From contig OX411544.1 in the NCBI GenBank assembly GCA_948146395.1, forward strand, positions 87,815,632-87,879,631: a stretch of DNA of 64,000 bases, written 5' to 3'. Below, piece after piece: positions 12,046 through 22,823 of the stretch. The stretch comes from Fragum whitleyi. Taxonomy: Eukaryota; Mollusca; Bivalvia; Cardiida; Cardiidae. The position numbers were made by a program, and so were the translations under genes. Below the pieces are notes generated by a model, which was not told where the DNA came from, made no database searches, and saw only the letters and a list, made by a program, of their open reading frames with translations. The stretch's first letter is position 1. Each line of letters begins with the position of its first letter.

Positions 12046-12686
12046 CAGTTAAGAACATCTGAAATTGACTATCATTCTGATCAAAACAATTCTCAATTTC
12101 TTACTCAGCGCTTCATTCATTCATTCCTAACACTCGTTCAAACTGTTCAAAAACACCCCAAAATCACTTAGAAAGATAATATCAACACATGCATTCAAAA
12201 TAGAAATAGCTAGAGAAAATCGCGCTTTCGCTTTGTTAAAACCAATTTATTTTACATCGATTTTGAAACAAGATCTTACAACTTAGATTAATCCCTCTCG
12301 AATCTGCTTTCTGGAAAACTCACCAGTACTCGTGCCGAATGTGTGGATAGCCGCTCAAAGGAATCGAACTCAGGACCTTTGGGTCAAGAGGCCGACGCTA
12401 TACCTCTAGACCACGGACAACATAAATCGCGATTTAATGACATGATTGAAATTGTAAGCATCTGGTTGGTTTTTGAAGAAATGGAACGCTATTTATGGAA
12501 AATGTATGCATATTTCTTTAAAGGGAGGTAAAACATATTACCACTTTTGTTGATCCTGAATAAAATTAGCGATATTGGATTACCTCCTTTTGATTTCACT
12601 AAAAATTCACCTATCTTACTCATTCAATTTCATTCCAAAATCATTCCAAATCATTCACATCGTCAATTTCACGATGCATGTAACTG
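12046..12686 (-). mobile_element. MITE family A, interrupted by a SINE
   Basis: Left end CAGTTAAGAACAT with TA before it; right end ATGCATGTAACTG. The interior follows the inverted family A layout but is split at 12225-12423 by a 199-bp insertion flanked by an exact 8-bp direct repeat AAATCGCG (12217-12224 and 12424-12431). Removing the insert restores the normal family A context. Confidence 0.88.
12225..12423 (-). mobile_element. tRNA-derived SINE with 8-bp TSD
   Basis: On the minus strand it begins GTTGTCCGTGGTCTAGAGGT (box A-like) followed by CTGAGTTCGATTCC (box B). The anticodon arm is distorted (stem GGCCT with AGGTC, ten-base loop), so this is a tRNA relative, not a working tRNA. The direct repeats AAATCGCG on both sides mark a target-primed insertion. 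Confidence 0.8.
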
Positions 12687-12848
12687 TTTTGGGTACACAA
12701 AATGACTCCTCGTTTATTAACTACCAAATCAATCGGCACGTATCATAACTACGAATGTATTTACCTGTAGCTATAACAATGATTTGACTGTTAAGTCAGA
12801 ATCTCAATTTCAGGAGTCAACGGTAGTAAATTTTAAGAAATTTGATTA

Positions 12849-13291
12849 CAGCTAGTTATATCGTGAAATTGACATTTAACTCAATCAAAACCATTCTAAA
12901 TCGCTCACTCAGTGCTCCATTCATTCATTCCAGACACCTACTCAAATCATTCAAAAACGCGCAAACCCATTGTAAAATATAGAATCAAAAAGTCATTCAA
13001 AATAACGTTTGATTGAGAAAAATCGCAATTTCACTGAAATAATTCAAGTAAATATCGTTTCAAAGGTTCTTGAAGAAATAAAAAGCCATGTATAAAACTT
13101 ATTTTATTTTATTTTTTCTTATTAAAGGTTTGTAATCAATATCAAAAATTTTGTTCATACTGAACGAAATTTACGATATAGGATTACCTCCCATTTAATT
13201 CACTCAAAACTCGCTCCACACACTCATTCAATTTCATTCCTAAATCGTTCCCAAAACATTCATCGTGTCAATTTTACGATGTTGTTAACTG
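12849..13291 (-). mobile_element. MITE family A, full-length inverted copy
   Basis: TA at 12847-12848 and 13292-13293. The left end is mutated (CAGCTAGTTATATCGTGAAA) and the right end reads TACGATGTTGTTAACTG. It contains the TTTTGTTCATACTGAACGAA inner palindrome. 443 bp, non-coding. Confidence 0.88.
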
Positions 13292-13716
13292 TAACTGTTC
13301 ATCCAAAAAAGAATTACAGACTCGTCAAAATAAAGAGTTATTGCAGGCATCCAAAAACACTAGGCAAAAATCTTTGTTTTTGTAGGTTCCAAATCATCAG
13401 TCTACGAAAAATGAAAATAATTAGATTTGTAACTAATTTATTCCTTTTTAGTGTTTTCGTAAAAGTTTCTTTAGAGACACAAAACGATCGGTGTTAAATT
13501 AGAAAAGTTCGACCCAGCTTTTAAGAATCGAAATAGAAGAAAAGCTATCTAAAATGTATAAAGCTATTTGTTGGGAAAGGGACAATGATTCATGGTTTGT
13601 AAGTAAAGTCAGGATTCTTTTCAAAAATGTTCGCTATAATATTTAAAAAGCAATTTCTTTTTATCCCATATCGAATCCCAAACACATTTACTGTCATCAA
13701 TAAGTCATCAATAATA
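13292..13716. other. Intergenic, no gene seen
   Basis: AT-rich spacer between two family A copies. The 72-codon ORF that starts inside the previous MITE is an artefact. Confidence 0.45.
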
Positions 13717-14154
13717 CAGTTAACAACTTCGTGAAATTGACAAGGTGAATAATTTTGGAATGATTTAAGAATGAAATTGAATGATAGTGTGGGGCGAGTT
13801 TTGAGTGAAAATAATCGGAGCTAATTCTATATCGCAAATTTTGTTCAGGGTGAACAAAATTTGCGATATGAATTACCCGCCCCTTTAATATAAAATGCAT
13901 ACAAGTTCTATACATAGCTTCCCATTTCTTCAAGAGTCTATGAGACGCTAACAATTTGAATCATGTCAGTGAAATCGCGATTTTTCTTTATTAAAATTAA
14001 TTATGAATGACGTTCTTGATTCTTTTCTTTTCAGTGGGTTTGAGTGTTTTGAATGGTTTAAGTGAGTGTCTGGAATGAATGAATGGAGCGCTGAGTGTGC
14101 GATTTTGAATGGTTTTGATTGAGGTGAATGTCACTTTCTCGATATAACTAACTG
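13717..14154 (+). mobile_element. MITE family A, full-length copy
   Basis: TA at 13715-13716 and 14155-14156. Left end CAGTTAACAACTTCGTGAAA, right end TAACTAACTG. The inner palindrome is one of the best preserved: ATATCGCAAATTTTGTTCAG facing TGAACAAAATTTGCGATAT. Non-coding, 438 bp. Confidence 0.9.
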
Positions 14155-14156
14155 TA

Positions 14157-15422
14157 TTTGTGACCCATCGCGCGAAAAAGAGTCATCTACGTTTTTCAAA
14201 GACAATGCTGAAATTGACACTCATCCCAAAATCATTTCGAATTACTTGGTCGACAATCTTTTCAAAGAATAAAAAACACTCACTGCCAACGTTCAATAAG
14301 CTCAAAATCGAAATTTTTTCAAACGCGCCAAAATTGTTTAAAGGGCCCCGCATCTTCACTCAATCCAGTCAAATCATGCTAGGGTTTAATCAGTTGGAGA
14401 TGATTTTGAAGCGTCTTACGAGCCTATGTGAAGACATACAAAGCTATTGAAAATATTAGCATTAGAACAGTTTGTAGATTTTATGAAAGGGAGGTAATAG
14501 AATATCGCCAACTTCATTCATTTTATACGAAATAAGCGATATTGCGTTACCAACATTGATATCATCCAAAAGCCATCAACCACAATTGATCAGTTCCATC
14601 TCAAAATCAATCCGAAATCATGGAAATTGTCAATTTCACGATTTTCTTAACTATATGTATACTACGTAATTCGGGTGATTGTAAAAATAGATCGGATTCA
14701 GCAATGTACATGTATGAAATCATGGACATTGTCAATTTCACGATTTTCTAAACTAAATGTATAATCCGTAATTCAGGTGATTGTAAAAATAGATCGGATT
14801 CAGCAATGTACATGTATGAAATCATGGACATTGTCATTTTCACGATTTTCTAAACTACATGAATACTCCGTTATTCAGGTGATTGTAAAAATAGATCGGA
14901 TTCAGCAATGTACATGTATGAAATCATGGACATTGTCAATTTCACGATTTTCTTAACTACATGTTTACTCCGTAATTCAGGTGATTGTAAAAATAGATCG
15001 GATTCAGCAATGTACCTCGAAAAAATCAAACGTGAGGTAGAATAATCGTTCTAGATGCAGAATATTAACAAAGGGCGAAAAGAGCCTATCCATATTAATT
15101 ACCTCCCTTTTAATAAATTATTCAACCAATTTCTTTTAACAGATTTCTCTTTCTCCACGAGACTTTCAGGCTTCTCTAACTTCATACAAGTCAGTGAAAT
15201 CGTGGATTTTTTTGGAGCGATTTGAATATAGTTGTTGAGCCCTTTTATAGATTTTTGAGCGTTTTAGAATGATTTGTGTAAGTGTTATAAAAACTGAATG
15301 AATAAGCGCTAAGATAGCGATTTAGCATGGTTTCATTGGAATGTGTGTCAATTTCATGACGTTTATAAAATTGTTCTAGGGATGACGCATTTCGTGCTTC
15401 CTAGATTTCCCAGATGGGTCAC
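14157..15422. mobile_element. Composite: MITE B split by decayed MITE A sequence and a tandem array
   Basis: Starts TTTGTGACCCATCGCGCGAA (left end of family B) and ends CCCAGATGGGTCACA (right end). Between lie a diverged family A copy (about 14198-14651), a four-unit 102-bp array (14615-15020), a family B interior piece (TCTAGATGCAGAATATTAAC, near 15051) and a right-hand piece of family A (about 15099-15373). I read it as family B into which family A sequence was inserted and then amplified. Confidence 0.6.
14615..15020. repeat. 102-bp tandem repeat, about four units
   Basis: AAATCATGGAnATTGTCAAT starts units at 14615, 14717, 14819 and 14921, an exact 102-bp period. Each unit contains a family A end (CAATTTCACGATTTTCT) followed by unrelated flank (GTGATTGTAAAAATAGATCG). 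Units are over 90 percent alike by eye, so the array is recent. Confidence 0.92.
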
Positions 15423-15428
15423 ATATTT

Positions 15429-15504
15429 CGATGACTAAGCGCGAAACGGTTGTAACTCCCTATAAACATATAGGGAGTTACAACCGTTTCGCGCTAAGTC
15501 ATCG
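15429..15504. repeat. 76-bp near-perfect hairpin
   Basis: Two 36-bp arms (15429-15464 and 15469-15504) pair with a single mismatch around a four-base loop AACA. The arm runs from CGATGAC through GCGCGAAACGG to TCCCTATA. The length is like that of a miRNA precursor, but it sits at the edge of a MITE cluster and could equally be a foldback remnant. Confidence 0.9.
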
Positions 15505-16509
15505 ATTTATCTTAATTCAATATAACGAATCTAAGTCCATAAATAAAGAATAGAAAAAAACGTTTCATTGCATGTAGCATTTCATCTTTATTATTATTAT
15601 TATAATTATTATCATTATTAGTTGTATAAGTAGTAGAAGAAGGAGGAGAAGAATAGCAAGAGTAGTATTTATATCATTTTCAGATATAGGAATGCGCTTA
15701 GGAACCTTCTTTACTCTTTTTTCGTTTCGCATTTATAAAAATAAACTGTTTTGGACAAATTACAAAATTACCATTTATTTTTATAATGGGCAACTAGTGG
15801 CATCATTAAAGCGTTCGTACTTTAGTCTGTCTTAATGAATTTCATGCAATTTAACTTACTTAATTCAATTCTCTCTTAATTCAATTCAATAACTCTCTTA
15901 ACTTAAAAAAAGAGAATTTTCCTTTAAAGACGGACTGTACAAAAAGTACTTAATCACCCATTAATTTCCGTGACACTTCATTAAAATTGAATGCAGAGTT
16001 CAAATTTCGAACAAGTGTTCGTATTAAACAGGTTGTTAATAGTTTTTTCTATTCATTTAAAAACGAAATTATTTTCATGGGCCAGCATTAGAACACAAAC
16101 TTTGATCTTATAAAGGAATTTTAGGGAAATAAAAAAGAAACCACGGCTGAAATAATGGCGGTGGTGATAGGTCCTTTCAAAAAACCGTAAGTAACTTTGT
16201 TTAATCTTTCCTTTATTCACGTGCACTATTATTTGAAGGTACTGATACATATTTAAGTCTGTAAGTACTGCAATTGTGCGATACTGAATGACAGAAATGG
16301 TTATTGGTGAATCTGGAGTTTAAGTGTATAATTTAGAAAGTTTTATCCAAAGCCAAGTTGTTTAAGTCAACCAATACATGTACAAACATAACACCATCCA
16401 AAGTTTAAGGTGTTAATATAAAGAAATATGAACCTCCATTCTATTGGTGCAAACATTGAAATAAAAACAAAACAAAAGTGTCTTGAAAGCTAATAAGCTT
16501 CTTGTAAAA
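15505..16509. other. Intergenic, no gene seen
   Basis: AT-rich with a short TTA/ATT-type simple repeat near 15588-15620. No coding signal; the 65-codon minus-strand ORF at 16053 has no domain. Confidence 0.45.
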
Positions 16510-16678
16510 TATATAGGCCCTAAGGCTTTCTGTATTATATGTCTTTATAAAAAAAAGTTAATGTTTTCTGATTAAAAGAAATACATTGAAATATATATAT
16601 ATATGTATTTCTTTTAATCAGAAAACATAAATTGTTTTTATAAAGACATATAATACAGAAAGCCTTAGGGCCTATATA
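16510..16678. repeat. 169-bp long hairpin
   Basis: Arms of about 76 bp (16510-16586 and 16603-16678) from TATATAGGCCCTAAGGC to TTAAAAGAAATACAT, nearly identical when inverted, around a 16-base AT loop. A small unpaired stretch occurs near the A-run at 16551-16558. No TSD resolved. Confidence 0.9.
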
Positions 16679-17175
16679 TATATAAAACAACAACTGTAAA
16701 TAGTGTGAAAAGATTATTGTATTTGTTATAAGGGGTCGTTTAACCAGAAGGGAAAATATGAAAATCTGATTAGTTGTCATGCTGACAGAACCACTACAAG
16801 TGTACTCCTCACAATTAAAGTAATTTATGATAGTATGGGCAATGATTAAAATAGCTATTTCTGGGAGATCCAGGTAGATTATATAATGTTTTCATGTATG
16901 TATGAAACTTAAACCTCATGACTCCGTATAAATACACACACAAAAATGATTTCATTGAGATATTAAACCATTTTTTTCACAAATCTGAATGCACGAAGAT
17001 TCTTTATTGACACAAATAAAATTCATTTTATCTGTTTAAAATGACAAGGGTATATTTTAGTAGTATCGACCCAGCTAGGCATGACACAGTCGTGAATAGG
17101 GTGTGACGGATAGATTTCGTTCTGTACTAATTAGTCGTACTCAGACCATTGTTTTATTGAACGCGTAATGTATTA
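16679..17175. other. Intergenic, no gene seen
   Basis: No coding or repeat signal beyond AT-rich sequence. Confidence 0.4.
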
Positions 17176-17598
17176 CAGTTAACAACATCGTGAAATTGAC
17201 AAGGTGAACGATAAGGAATGATTTAGGAATGAAATTGAATGAATGTGTGGAGCGACTTTTGAGTAAATTTAACGGGAGGTAATCCAGTATTGCAAATTTT
17301 GTTCAGGATGAACAAAATAAGCAATATTGGTTACCTTCCTTTAATAAAATATGCATACAAGTTCGATAGATAGCCCCATATTTCTTCAAGAACCTGTTAT
17401 ACGCTAACAATTTCAATAAAAAAAGTGAATTCAATTTTTTTCCAAGCTATTTTCATTTTGAACGAAGTTGTTGTTAATGTTTTACAGCGAGTTTGGAGCG
17501 TTTGAGTGAGTGTCTGGAATAAATGAATGGAGCACTGAGTGAGCGATTTAGAATGGTTTTGATTGAGTTAAATATCAATTTCACGATGTAACTAACTG
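17176..17598 (+). mobile_element. MITE family A, full-length copy
   Basis: TA at 17174-17175 and 17599-17600. Left TIR CAGTTAACAACATCGTGAAA, right end GATGTAACTAACTG. Inner palindrome GCAAATTTTGTTCAGGATGA present. 423 bp. Very similar to 52885-53323, so these two may be a young subfamily. Confidence 0.92.
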
Positions 17599-17663
17599 TA
17601 AAATTATCATAAAATGATTAATTTAATGACATAGAAATAGTTCAAATACTAACGATAAAACAG

Positions 17664-18083
17664 CAGTAACATCGTGAAATAGAAATTCACCAAGATCAAA
17701 ACTATTTTAAATCGTTCGCCAAGCACTCCATTAATTTTATCAAAACACTCATTCAAAAAACGCTCCAAATTATTTAAAAAATTATAAATCGTTCACAATA
17801 ACCGTTATTTCATTCAAATCGATCGGTTTTTATTATCATTCTTTTATTATTTCATTTTTCATTGTGTATGTTTTAAAGCATCTGAAAGGTCCGTGAAAAG
17901 TCAAAAACATTAAAAACACCCAGATTCTAAAAGAGGGTGAACATATCGCTAATTTCGCCCAATTTGACGAAATAAGCGATATTGGATTACCTCAATTGAA
18001 TGACATTCAAAACTCGATTCTCGATCTCATTCAGTTTCATTCCAAAATCATTAACCTTGTTAATATTACGATGTTATTTACTG
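17664..18083 (-). mobile_element. MITE family A, diverged inverted copy
   Basis: Left end CAGTAACATCGTGAAAT, right end ATTACGATGTTATTTACTG followed by TA. The internal layout is conserved but diverged: the palindrome reads CGCTAATTTCGCCCAATTTG with its partner ACGAAATAAGCGATATTGG. Confidence 0.8.
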
Positions 18084-19344
18084 TAATCGTTTTACTCAGT
18101 GTAAGACAAACCTGTATTTCATTGAGTGAACATCAAAAGCTAGATTCTCTTTTCTCTAAAAGCCTTGTTGTTCACTGAATGAAATATTAATTGATCCAAT
18201 TCGAAAAACAAAGGATTATTATATTTCTGAAATTCAAAAATAAGACAAAATGTGAAATTATTAGAACAAAATTTCTTAAAACGCGTCTTTTGCTCCTTAT
18301 TACTATGCAACGTTCATGATGTCGTTTCTTACAAGGCTTTTAGAACTCCAGATTGGGTGAGATGAACAAAGCGGGGTATACTTTTGATAATTTCACCGGT
18401 TGGACGGTGAAATTTTAAAATGATAATCTGCCGTTTTTCATCAATTATTCACCAAAGAGCATAAAAGAAATCATGCTTTCGTTTATCAAAGTGACGCTCT
18501 AAAAGTTAATTTGTCCAAATTCCTTAAAATTTCGCCCGGCCTTTGCATTACAGAAATAGAATAATCGTTTGGGTTTAAGATCGAAAATTCTTTCATTTAG
18601 TTTCAACATATTTTATTCGGAAAATTTTACAGACAGTATAATGTGCAACATATTTAGTGAAAGGATTGGGATGAAAGCATGTGAAACTTGTATAGTTCTT
18701 CCCCTTCTTTCATTTCGTGGTCAACAAAAACTTTATTCTTACGACTTTCTCCGCGACTCGTGAACAATAGTTTTTATTGTTCACTCTTTGAAAGATTAGC
18801 CGATCTTACACTGAAACAAACTATTAAGCTCTATATATTTATGAAATACATTTGTATATTTCTGCATCGCTAACGTTTCATCTTTACAATATTTGTTATC
18901 GGCTATCCAGAAGGTCCATTTTCTCGTGACGAATCTTTAGTTCCAATAATTGATCCGCGAAGATGGTATCGTCAAATGAATCATTAAGTCGTACTCTGGA
19001 ACTAGATTGAGATCAGACGCGTCTCTGATAACCTTTTTAGATACAATAATTATGAACAAACAAGGATACAAGATATTATTAGAAGACTGTTAGATTGGAT
19101 ATAATGATATCCAAATCTTTGACAGTTGTAAACAATATATAGAATATCATACGAGTTGAATACACGTGACTACTCTGAGATTTAAAGTAATATTTCAATA
19201 GCGACGACGCTCAAAACTACAAATATAATATTCTGCGTGGCTGATTAGCTTTGCCTTTAAATCATAATCTATCTTTTATTTTCTTCAAATCATGATATAC
19301 ATGTATCTATTTTTTGTATATTTAGAGTTTACTGCTTCTTCGTA
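18084..19344. other. Intergenic, no gene seen
   Basis: A perfect 10-bp-arm hairpin lies at 18389-18414 (AATTTCACCG, six-base loop, CGGTGAAATT). A fragment near 18908-18935 (CCAGAAGGTCCATTTTCTCG) resembles the end of MITE B. No supported gene. Confidence 0.45.
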
Positions 19345-21163
19345 CGAGGGTTGTCCCAGAAATTCGAGAATTTTTTCAATTATTCAATTACCCAGCGCCT
19401 GATTAAAGTAAAATTCTTGAGTTGACAACACACGTTCATTTACAACAGATTGTTGAAGCTTTTACGGTTTTGATATGTCCATCTTCAGAAAAATAGCTAT
19501 AAAAGACACGCTCGGTAGGGGTTGTTGGCGCACTCCAAATTTCTTACTTACAAATTTTATATGTTAGCTGTTCTGACGTCATTTATTTCAATATTCACAA
19601 AGAATTTGGTATAAAGCTAATTTTGTTGGAAGCAGTGGACTTTTGAGATCACGCATGTGTATTTTCACTCAAATAACATTATGTGATGTCCCGTAGTGAA
19701 TTTTTTGTTATGTCCAAGTGCACTTCAAACGGCGGGAAAATGACGACGTCAACGGAAGGCTCGGTGCACAAAATAGTTCTGAATTGGGCGTGGATCACGA
19801 AATCAGACCTATACAGACCATACGAGAATTTGAAATAAGGAATGATCAACCGCGTGTTGTACACACTCATTATTCAAAGTTAAAAGATATTAAAAAATTA
19901 AAACTGACTTAAAGACAGTAGGAAAAAAGGTCTTGTTAGGAAGAACCAATGCAAGGAGCGTCGATAAGGGAATAAAAGACGTTTCCGGCTGACGTCAATC
20001 AGAACAGCTGAAGGGATAGGGAGAAAACTAAGATTTAGTAAATCAGAAGTGTAATGTTTGATATGACTTTATCATGAGTAGCGCTAGAGACGATAGGTAT
20101 CGAAGCTTAAAAGAGATATTCAGGGCTTGCGTTAGTGTTTGATAATGGGGAGTCATGGACTCCTTACCTTTAAAAATACTGGGGGTCAAATCTGAATTTA
20201 AAGGGGTCAAAACGAAGGATTAGGAAATCATAAGTAGAATTATGCATATTTAATGGTCACTTTAACTGTTTCTTGTATTTATATTGAACTGGTAACTAAT
20301 TTGTTGAATTAGAGATAGTAATTTGTGAAAATCTTTGGTGTAAAACCATGTTTTAACCCACAAAAAATCCTCTCAAGGGGGTCAACATGACCCCCCTTGG
20401 GAGAAATTTCTAGGGGTCAAATTAGGATATTTTCAGATTTTTAAGGGTCAAAACCCTGGTTCAAGGGTCAAACACGAGCCCTGGATATTCATGCATTTTT
20501 CGGCATCAACAGAGATTTGGAAATGGTACCCGTGAAACCCTAGATTTTCTTGGTAAGTCTATCTCGATGAAATAAGGTAGTGGTAGTGTAATACTCAGAT
20601 GTTCAAAACATACCCAAATTAATGTTTCCTTTTTAGTATAATACAGTAAAAGCTCCTTTTATGAAATGTATAAAACTATAACGATGGGTTATGAAAAAAT
20701 TAAGATTTACTTTACCCACCCTTACTCAGGTTACAAAAAAACATATTGCAAAAGGCATTTAAAAGGGTTTTTAGATCAAATATTTAATAAATGCACAACA
20801 AAAGTCAATATTAACAATGTTTTGAGATTATGTTTTTACAAAAGTTCTTTCTTCGTAACAAGTCCATAGGAATAGTGAAGACACCTCATTGAGAAGAAGT
20901 GAATCAGTTTTGAAACGACGTTTCGTGTATTATAAAACGACGTTGATAGCGTGCGCCGACACCCATTTGCTAATGTTATGTTTTGATAATTCATATCTCC
21001 GCGAGTATTGAAAAAAACCCACCCTATAATTACAATTATAATTAATATTAATATTATAATTAAAGAAATATGTTCAATCCACATTATTTGTAAGTTTCAG
21101 TTTCATCGGACGTTTGATATAAAAGTTATTGCAAAAGTTCCCGAATTCTTGGGACAATCCTCG
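19345..21163. mobile_element. Decayed mariner-like element
   Basis: Left end CGAGGGTTGTCCCAGAAATT and right end (minus strand) CGAGGATTGTCCCAAGAATT form imperfect TIRs of about 30 bp, each flanked by TA (19343-19344 and 21164-21165). CGAGG-type TIRs with TA targets are typical of mariner elements. The length without the nested MITE is about 1.46 kb, right for a transposase-bearing mariner, but frames are broken and I could not align a D,D34D catalytic core, so it is inactive. Confidence 0.7.
20122..20482. mobile_element. hAT-like MITE nested in the mariner
   Basis: Ends AGGGCTTGCG and CGAGCCCT are inverted, and the element is flanked by 8-bp direct repeats AGATATTC (20114-20121) and GGATATTC (20483-20490) with one mismatch. 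Eight-base target duplications fit the hAT superfamily. The interior has many GGGGTCAAA-type words in both orientations. 361 bp, non-coding. Confidence 0.7.
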
Positions 21164-21232
21164 TATATCTGCGTCATTTTTTTCCGACAATAAACTAGAA
21201 TATGTCAATGTCTGTTATGGTAGTACAAATAG

Positions 21233-21345
21233 TCAAAGAGAGACAGACAGAGAGACAAAAAGAGAGAGATAGAGAGACAGACAAACAGAAACAGATACCG
21301 ACAGGGCGGGAAGGAAGCAGACAGGGTCATAGATACAGAGAGACA
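21233..21345. repeat. GA/GACA low-complexity tract
   Basis: Imperfect GACAGAGAGA and AGAGAGACAGACA runs. The 104-codon ORF across it (Arg/Glu/Thr/Gln-rich) is an artefact of the repeat. Confidence 0.8.
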
Positions 21346-22214
21346 GAAGGACAGTCATTTGGCCAGCATTTGACCCTTTTCCTTCTGCTCTTTTATTTTT
21401 ATCTTAAGCTCCACATGCCGAAGGCCAATTTGGGGGATGGGCAGACTGGTTTCCTTTTCTCTGAGCTGAAGGAGTTTGAAATAAGCAATTCAATTAGAGA
21501 AAGTAGAACTTCTTAGCAGCTTTTTATTTCTCTGATTGGCTGATCAGTGTCAGGTTTTGTCAGTGCTACTTAAATGACGAGTTGATTGGTCAATCGACTT
21601 TCCAAGGCGATCGATAAATTTGACTGGTCAGCGAAGACATAAATCGAGTAAAATGATTATGAAACCAAGCCACGATGAGCCCCATTTATAATGACTGCTC
21701 TGCTAATAAACGGTCGTAATTGTAAAATATACTCTTAGCGATTTTTATCGACCAGCTATTGTTTTAATTTTATTTTATTGGCTTTATGAATCAATTTAAA
21801 CCATTGAAGTTAGAAATTTAAGAGCTTAAACTACTGTGTGAAATAAACGAGTATCGGAATACGTTTCTGTGGTTGATTTGCTTGATTGACAAAAAGGATT
21901 TGTGCACTAGTTTCTAGTTCAATTTTGATTGAAATGCAATCGTCTTCTCTACATCGAAAATAAAATTAGAACATTATTTTGCACATTTGACCTGGATGTA
22001 TTGCAGCTTAAGGACACTTTCCTTCATTTGAATACTACTGTTGTCAATTTTTCGTGACACTTGACTTCTTTATGAAACATTTTATCTTCCGTGAAAGTAA
22101 CTCTATGTAGAGGGTCAGTATTTCAAATACGTAATCTAGATCCGCCAATTACCATATGATACGTTCCGTATAGGAGAAAATCCGTTTTGTCAAATAAGAA
22201 GAGCATTTGCTATC
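21346..22214. other. Upstream region of the two-exon gene
   Basis: Contains a short relic of the CCACATGCCGAAGGCC repeat near 21411. No TATA box is obvious in the 150 bp before the start codon at 22215. The 5' UTR and promoter should lie here by position only. Confidence 0.4.
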
Positions 22215-22306
22215 ATGTCTCGTCAACAAAGAACTTCATCCAGTATGTCTATGACATCGTCGATGGCAGATAGTGAGACCAGTGAGAAAAGTACCTGGAG
22301 TGATTT
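22215..22306 (+). CDS. Exon 1 of an uncharacterised coiled-coil protein
   Basis: Encodes the first 30 residues, starting MSRQQRTSSSMSMTSSMADS, very rich in Ser/Thr/Met. The ATG has A at -3. Unspliced, the frame stops at once (TTG TAA), but a consensus donor GTAAGA begins at 22307. Joining 22306 to 24983 keeps the frame: TT plus T gives Phe31, followed by Glu-Arg-Leu-Phe-Pro-Lys, which continues into the long frame of exon 2. This is a prediction from splice sites and frame only. It gives an exon of 92 nt and a total of 837 nt including the stop. Confidence 0.72.
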
Positions 22307-22478
22307 GTAAGACAACTTTTCATTTGCCTCCGTGTTTGTCAATTGCTGCATGCCAGTCTATTCGGTTGTTATTCGTACATGTTTGTGTGTATTGCTTTGT
22401 TAGACAGTTCTCAAAACTATGTCCCAAGATAAAGGTGTCGAACTTCTATTATTCTTAGATAATATTCTTAAGGTTCTA

Positions 22479-22823
22479 CAGTCGATATTGCTCGAGCGAC
22501 CACGTCTATTAAGCGACCGATTGTATTAAGCGACAACAATAAAAAGTCCCTTCACCGTAAAAATCTCTGGAAAAGAGGACATTCTTATCGAAAAATTGGT
22601 TATTGTTGAATTTTATGTTGTTAGAACCCGTAAGAATTGTCTCAATAAGACGATTCTAATTGGTTCGAACATCATAGGATTCAGCACGACTTGACCGACA
22701 ATCTATAAATGGTATCAAAATGAACTGTCACATTTATCACAGTATTTCGTATTTAGCGACCATTCCTATAAACGACCGCTTTTTGGCGGTCCCTTAAGTG
22801 GTCGCTTAACACAAGTTTTACTC
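22479..22823. mobile_element. pogo/Tc1-like MITE in the intron
   Basis: The left end CAGTCGATATTGCTCGAGCG and the right end (minus strand, GAGTAAAACTTGTGTTAAGC then GACCAC) are imperfect inverted repeats that share the GCGACCAC word. Both sides have TA. Repeated TTAAGCGACC/GCGACCA motifs near both ends are typical of pogo-like TIRs. Non-coding. Lies 172 bp into the intron of the two-exon gene. Confidence 0.55.

Noticed and set aside
12336..12423. tRNA gene on the minus strand
   Set aside because: Boxes A and B are present but the anticodon arm is distorted and the unit lies in a 199-bp insert with an 8-bp TSD, so it is a SINE head.
21202..21516. 104-codon ORF with Arg/Glu/Thr/Gln repeats
   Set aside because: Translation of a GA/GACA simple repeat.
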